Of a stretch of DNA of 9,840 nucleotides, positions 7,758 through 9,840 are shown one piece after another (the first letter of the stretch is position 1; the number at the start of each line of letters is the position of its first letter). Origin of the DNA: CAYZUC01 sp964481705 (GTDB lineage: Bacteria > Bacillota > Clostridia > Lachnospirales > Lachnospiraceae); the NCBI GenBank assembly GCA_964481705.1, contig CAYZUC010000103.1:1-9840 (forward strand). Direction: 5' to 3'. The notes beneath the pieces are model-generated. The model was given only the letters and a program-made list of their open reading frames with translations, did not search any database and was not told where the DNA came from. The position numbers and the translations under genes were made by a program.

Positions 7758-7786
7758 ATTTTATTCTTAATGGCAGGATTTGTCCA
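7758..7786 (-). promoter_or_regulatory. Probable promoter of the small membrane protein gene
   Basis: On the minus strand TGGACA (7786-7781, five of six), a 17-base spacer and TAAAAT (7763-7758, five of six) lie just after the radical SAM stop. Transcription would begin near 7751, about 24 bases before the ATG at 7727 and just ahead of its AAGAGGG site, a tidy fit. Confidence 0.5.
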
Positions 7787-7810
7787 GTCATTATTATCAT
7801 ATCTTACCTC

Positions 7811-8947
7811 TTATTTTCTATGTGCAGTGATAATCCCATAATTATACGCATTGATTGTAATAATGCAATCGCCATTCTTGGCATACCAATTCTTTCCTCT
7901 TCGTATGATATCTGTTTCCGGCCTTTCAATCAACGCAGCACACCATGCCACAACATCCACCGAGGATAGGGAAAGGTTTTTCTGGATTCGCTCTGCTCCA
8001 AGTATCGTTGTATGCAATCGATGAATATTGTGCAGTAAATCGTCGTACCCACTCTCCTTCTCCTTTTGTGTCTGCTCTTTTCCCTTCGGAATATCTATCT
8101 TCTTCTCCCTTATCAGCTTTTCCTTTACCAGCTTGGAATGATAGAAATAATTGGTATGAACGATTTGATTCTCCTCACAATATTTCTCAATCTCTTCTGC
8201 AAGTTCTTCCCAATACTCTGTTCTTCCATTCTTATATATATCCAAATACGTATCGAGATATTGTGGGTATTTTTCCTGTATGTACTGAAGAATACGTTCC
8301 TTATAACTGCCACGTAGGTTCAGATTCTCAAACCAGTATTCATCAATATAAGACTTACTACACTCAATGATTGTCTTATAATCTGTAATTAGCGGAAACA
8401 TAGGTGACATAAACAGAACCACATGAATCCCATTCTCATGCAGAGTCTTTAATGTATTCAGACGATCTACAATACTGCTTGCATGATCCATATCAGCACG
8501 AAACTCCTCATCCATCGTATTTATTGACATAGACACTTTTAAATTCTTACACTGCTTCAACAGGTCAATATCACGCAAAATCAAAGAGGACTTCGTGGAA
8601 ATAGCCAATTCGCAATCTACATCAACTAATTGCTTTATTATTTTCTGTGTAATGCAATACTTGTCCTCAAACTTATTGTAGCAATCCGTCACAGATGATA
8701 GGAATACTGACTTGTGTTCCAGTTTTTTTGTATTGATTGGCTTATCACATTTCTTAATGTCAATGAAAGTTCCCCACTCCTCGTTATGTTTTGTGAATCG
8801 TTTCATAAAGCATGCATAACAGTACTTACAACCATGTGGACATCCTATATAAGGATTAATTACGTAATCACTGGCCGGAAGATTTGATTTCGTAACATAA
8901 TCATTCACTTCAATTATTTTTTCTTTAATCTCCATTGTTCTCTCCAT
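7811..8947 (-). CDS. SPL-family radical SAM protein fused to C-terminal DUF3781
   Basis: A 378-residue protein with two parts. Residues about 8-285 are a radical SAM domain of the spore-photoproduct-lyase-like family: SDYVINPYIGCPHGCKYCYA carries the 4Fe-4S-binding C36-xxx-C40-xx-C43. SSVTDCYNKFE (84-94) corresponds to the conserved TDPYQPxE-like segment of this family, and ELAISTKSSLILRDIDLL follows. It should bind SAM and a 4Fe-4S cluster; the substrate is unknown. A charged linker (about 280-300) leads to residues 301-378, which match DUF3781: LLHNIHRLHTTILGAERI, the VAWC segment, RRGKNWY, and the terminal CIITINAYNYGIITAH. DUF3781 usually occurs as a small separate protein, so the fusion is notable. 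The gene starts 12 bases after the PadR stop and is surely in its operon. ATGs at 8947 and 8935 both have usable binding sites (GAGG, GGAG), so the start is uncertain by four codons. Similar proteins have been called radical SAM mobile-pair proteins; no partner is seen here. Confidence 0.88.
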   Translation of the reverse strand: MERTMEIKEKIIEVNDYVTKSNLPASDYVINPYIGCPHGCKYCYACFMKRFTKHNEEWGTFIDIKKCDKPINTKKLEHKSVFLSSVTDCYNKFEDKYCITQKIIKQLVDVDCELAISTKSSLILRDIDLLKQCKNLKVSMSINTMDEEFRADMDHASSIVDRLNTLKTLHENGIHVVLFMSPMFPLITDYKTIIECSKSYIDEYWFENLNLRGSYKERILQYIQEKYPQYLDTYLDIYKNGRTEYWEELAEEIEKYCEENQIVHTNYFYHSKLVKEKLIREKKIDIPKGKEQTQKEKESGYDDLLHNIHRLHTTILGAERIQKNLSLSSVDVVAWCAALIERPETDIIRRGKNWYAKNGDCIITINAYNYGIITAHRK

Positions 8948-8959
8948 TTCTACCTCATT

Positions 8960-9484
8960 TCAAAGGGCTTTCAGTATTTTGCAGCTTCCTGAGGACTCTG
9001 CTTCAATGATTCCTAAAAGTCGTTCAAGATTAGCCAATTGATAATCAGCGAGTCCATCAGATCTTAATACCAGCATTTGTTTTTTTAACCCCTCCGCATA
9101 TTCACTTAGAAGTTTTATTCGTTGTTCCAAGAGTGTCTTCTGTTCTGCTGGCTCAAGAACATTGATATAAAATGCGGCAATGGAAAAAATATTTGTGTCA
9201 TAATCAAAGGATATAATAGCTCCGCGAACGGACTCCAGTAAAGCATCAAGTCCTGAATCGGTTAAAGAATAGACTGTCTTGTCCGGCATATTTCCTGCCT
9301 TTTCAATCTCACCGTAAATAAATCCTTTCTTCTCCAATGTCTTCAATGTCGCATATACCGTAGAATCCGCAATATTATACCAATATCGTACATTCATATA
9401 ATCCAGCCTCTTTGTTATTTCATAAGCATTTAACGGAGCCTCTTGAATTAACCCCATCAACATCATAGCTGATTTTGAAAGCAT
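8960..9484 (-). CDS. PadR-family transcriptional regulator
   Basis: A 174-residue PadR-family repressor. Residues 1-85 form the winged helix-turn-helix: LMGLIQEAPLNAYEITKRL, then DSTVYATLKTLEKKGFI (recognition helix and wing), then KTVYSLTDSGLDALL, the family signature. Residues about 90-174 are helical, including LEQRIKLLSEYAEGLKKQ, matching the C-terminal dimerisation region (Vir_act_alpha_C type). PadR proteins usually repress their own and neighbouring genes and are released by small molecules; the ligand here is unknown. The ATG at 9484 is preferred because AAAGGGG precedes it by five bases and homology begins there. An in-frame GTG at 9511 has no such support. The gene is first in an operon with the radical SAM-DUF3781 gene (12-base gap) and faces the membrane protein gene at 9618 across a palindromic operator that it probably binds. 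Confidence 0.92.
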   Translation of the reverse strand: MLSKSAMMLMGLIQEAPLNAYEITKRLDYMNVRYWYNIADSTVYATLKTLEKKGFIYGEIEKAGNMPDKTVYSLTDSGLDALLESVRGAIISFDYDTNIFSIAAFYINVLEPAEQKTLLEQRIKLLSEYAEGLKKQMLVLRSDGLADYQLANLERLLGIIEAESSGSCKILKAL

Positions 9485-9499
9485 AGTATCCCCTTTCTC

Positions 9500-9528
9500 T
9501 TGACAGCACACTCATCTGGTGCTATTAT
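9500..9528 (+). promoter_or_regulatory. Strong promoter of the plus-strand membrane protein gene
   Basis: TTGACA (9500-9505, perfect), a 17-base spacer and TATTAT (9523-9528, five of six). The transcription start would be near 9535, inside the palindrome at 9532-9557, so a bound repressor should block it. The leader to the ATG at 9618 would be about 83 bases. Confidence 0.7.
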
Positions 9529-9531
9529 CTT

Positions 9532-9557
9532 ATAGTACTACATATGTGTAGTACTAT
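9532..9557. promoter_or_regulatory. Palindromic operator, probable PadR binding site
   Basis: Perfect 11-base arms ATAGTACTACA and TGTAGTACTAT surround a four-base centre TATG. Each arm also contains the 8-base palindrome TAGTACTA. The site lies immediately after the -10 boxes of both the plus-strand promoter and the candidate padR promoter, an ideal place for one dimeric repressor to control both directions. PadR-family proteins commonly bind such dyads beside their own gene; binding here is inferred. Confidence 0.7.
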
Positions 9558-9563
9558 GATATT

Positions 9564-9593
9564 AATATACTTAATTCATGATAACATGAACAA
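9564..9593 (-). promoter_or_regulatory. Candidate promoter of padR and the radical SAM gene
   Basis: On the minus strand TTGTTC (9593-9588, three of six), an 18-base spacer and TATATT (9569-9564, five of six). Transcription would start at about 9557, the edge of the palindrome, leaving a leader of about 73 bases to the ATG at 9484. The -35 is weak, but the symmetry with the plus-strand promoter supports it. Confidence 0.4.
9575..9590. repeat. Short inverted repeat in the divergent control region
   Basis: TTCATG and CATGAA are perfect six-base arms around ATAA. The repeat lies between the -35 and -10 of the candidate padR promoter, centred 38 bases from the large palindrome. It may be a second, unrelated operator or a weak hairpin in the plus-strand leader. 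The sequence differs from the 9532-9557 arms. Confidence 0.4.
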
Positions 9594-9617
9594 AAAGGAA
9601 TAGAAAGGATTTTCATT

Positions 9618-9840
9618 ATGAAAAAAACTGCTAGCAAAAAAAAGAGTCACTTACTTCTATTGTGTGTGTTGTTGGAACTATGCATTATTCTATCAATAAC
9701 AGTTGCTACCCAATATAACGGATTTGTTTATGCTTTATTCTATAATTTCTTATATGGGCTTATATTTAGTATTCTGCTTCCCATGATTTTATTGGTTGGT
9801 AAGGATTCTCCTTCTTCCTATGGGGTAAAACCTCTGCATA
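9618..9840 (+). CDS. Membrane protein, N-terminal part; possibly CPBP-family
   Basis: Seventy-four codons are present before the window ends, with no stop. The product opens with a basic stretch MKKTASKKK, a hydrophobic helix at about 11-30 and a second at about 39-62 (FYNFLYGLIFSILLPMILL), then a polar loop SPSSYGVKPLH. This is an integral membrane protein. Two early helices followed by an S-x-x-x-YGVKP loop resemble the N-termini of CPBP-family intramembrane proteases (Abi/CAAX-protease-like), but the catalytic motifs would lie beyond the window, so that family is only a guess. The start has GAAAGGA eight bases upstream. It is transcribed divergently from padR, from a strong promoter overlapping the palindromic operator, so it is the likely main PadR target. 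Confidence 0.75.
   Translation, partial: MKKTASKKKSHLLLLCVLLELCIILSITVATQYNGFVYALFYNFLYGLIFSILLPMILLVGKDSPSSYGVKPLH

Noticed and set aside
7748..7810. Twenty open codons in frame after the UAA of the radical SAM gene (containing DNNDWTNPAIKNK)
   Set aside because: It looks mildly protein-like, but the DUF3781 domain already ends normally before the UAA. There is no start codon in this frame, and the stretch holds a good promoter for the next gene.
9485..9511. Longer PadR start at the GTG at 9511
   Set aside because: AAAGGGG directly before the ATG at 9484 and the family N-terminus both favour the shorter form. The nine extra residues overlap that binding site.
1..9840. CRISPR arrays, tRNA or rRNA genes, insertion sequences, attachment sites
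   Set aside because: No spaced direct repeats, tRNA-like cloverleaf, rRNA sequence, transposase or integrase was recognised on either strand by reading.

Overview
The window is AT-rich, with tight Shine-Dalgarno sites (AAAGGAGG, AGGAGG), Clostridia-like promoters and U-tailed intrinsic terminators. A very large multidomain c-di-GMP/phosphorelay protein and an SPL-type radical SAM protein carrying a DUF3781 tail also fit. Together these suggest a low-GC Firmicute, most likely a Clostridia member such as a Lachnospiraceae bacterium. That placement is inference, since no rRNA or tRNA marker is present. All genes lie on the minus strand except a partial gene at the right edge.

Right part (about 7.3-9.84 kb): a PadR-family repressor gene and a partial plus-strand membrane protein gene diverge from a compact control region. 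In it one 11-bp-arm palindrome sits between two facing promoters, an obvious candidate operator. Twelve bases after padR comes a radical SAM protein of the spore-photoproduct-lyase-like family fused to a C-terminal DUF3781 domain. It is followed by a small four-helix membrane protein with its own promoter. The membrane protein's reading frame stops at UGA, but a protein-like tail continues in the +1 frame.

Middle (1.66-7.1 kb): after a gene-free stretch of about 350 bases comes a 1750-residue cytosolic signalling protein: REC, degenerate GGDEF, intact EAL, about six PAS-like modules, HisKA, HATPase, REC. Its best promoter lies upstream of a perfect 10-bp-stem intrinsic terminator that sits before the start codon. 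The RNA between promoter and terminator can fold into a long multi-part hairpin that overlaps the terminator stem. This is the layout of a conditional-termination leader, and I do not recognise it as a known riboswitch class.

Left part (1-1.65 kb): the signalling gene ends in an intrinsic terminator. It is followed by a type-B carboxylesterase whose likely start is a TTG codon with a perfect AGGAGG site, then the first 15 codons of a gene whose product begins like an exported protein. Esterase and exported protein are probably co-transcribed. Nothing in the sequence ties them functionally to the signalling protein.

The most interesting parts are the conditional-termination leader, the radical SAM-DUF3781 fusion in a PadR-controlled locus, the possible +1 frameshift in the small membrane protein, and the phosphodiesterase/hybrid-kinase fusion.
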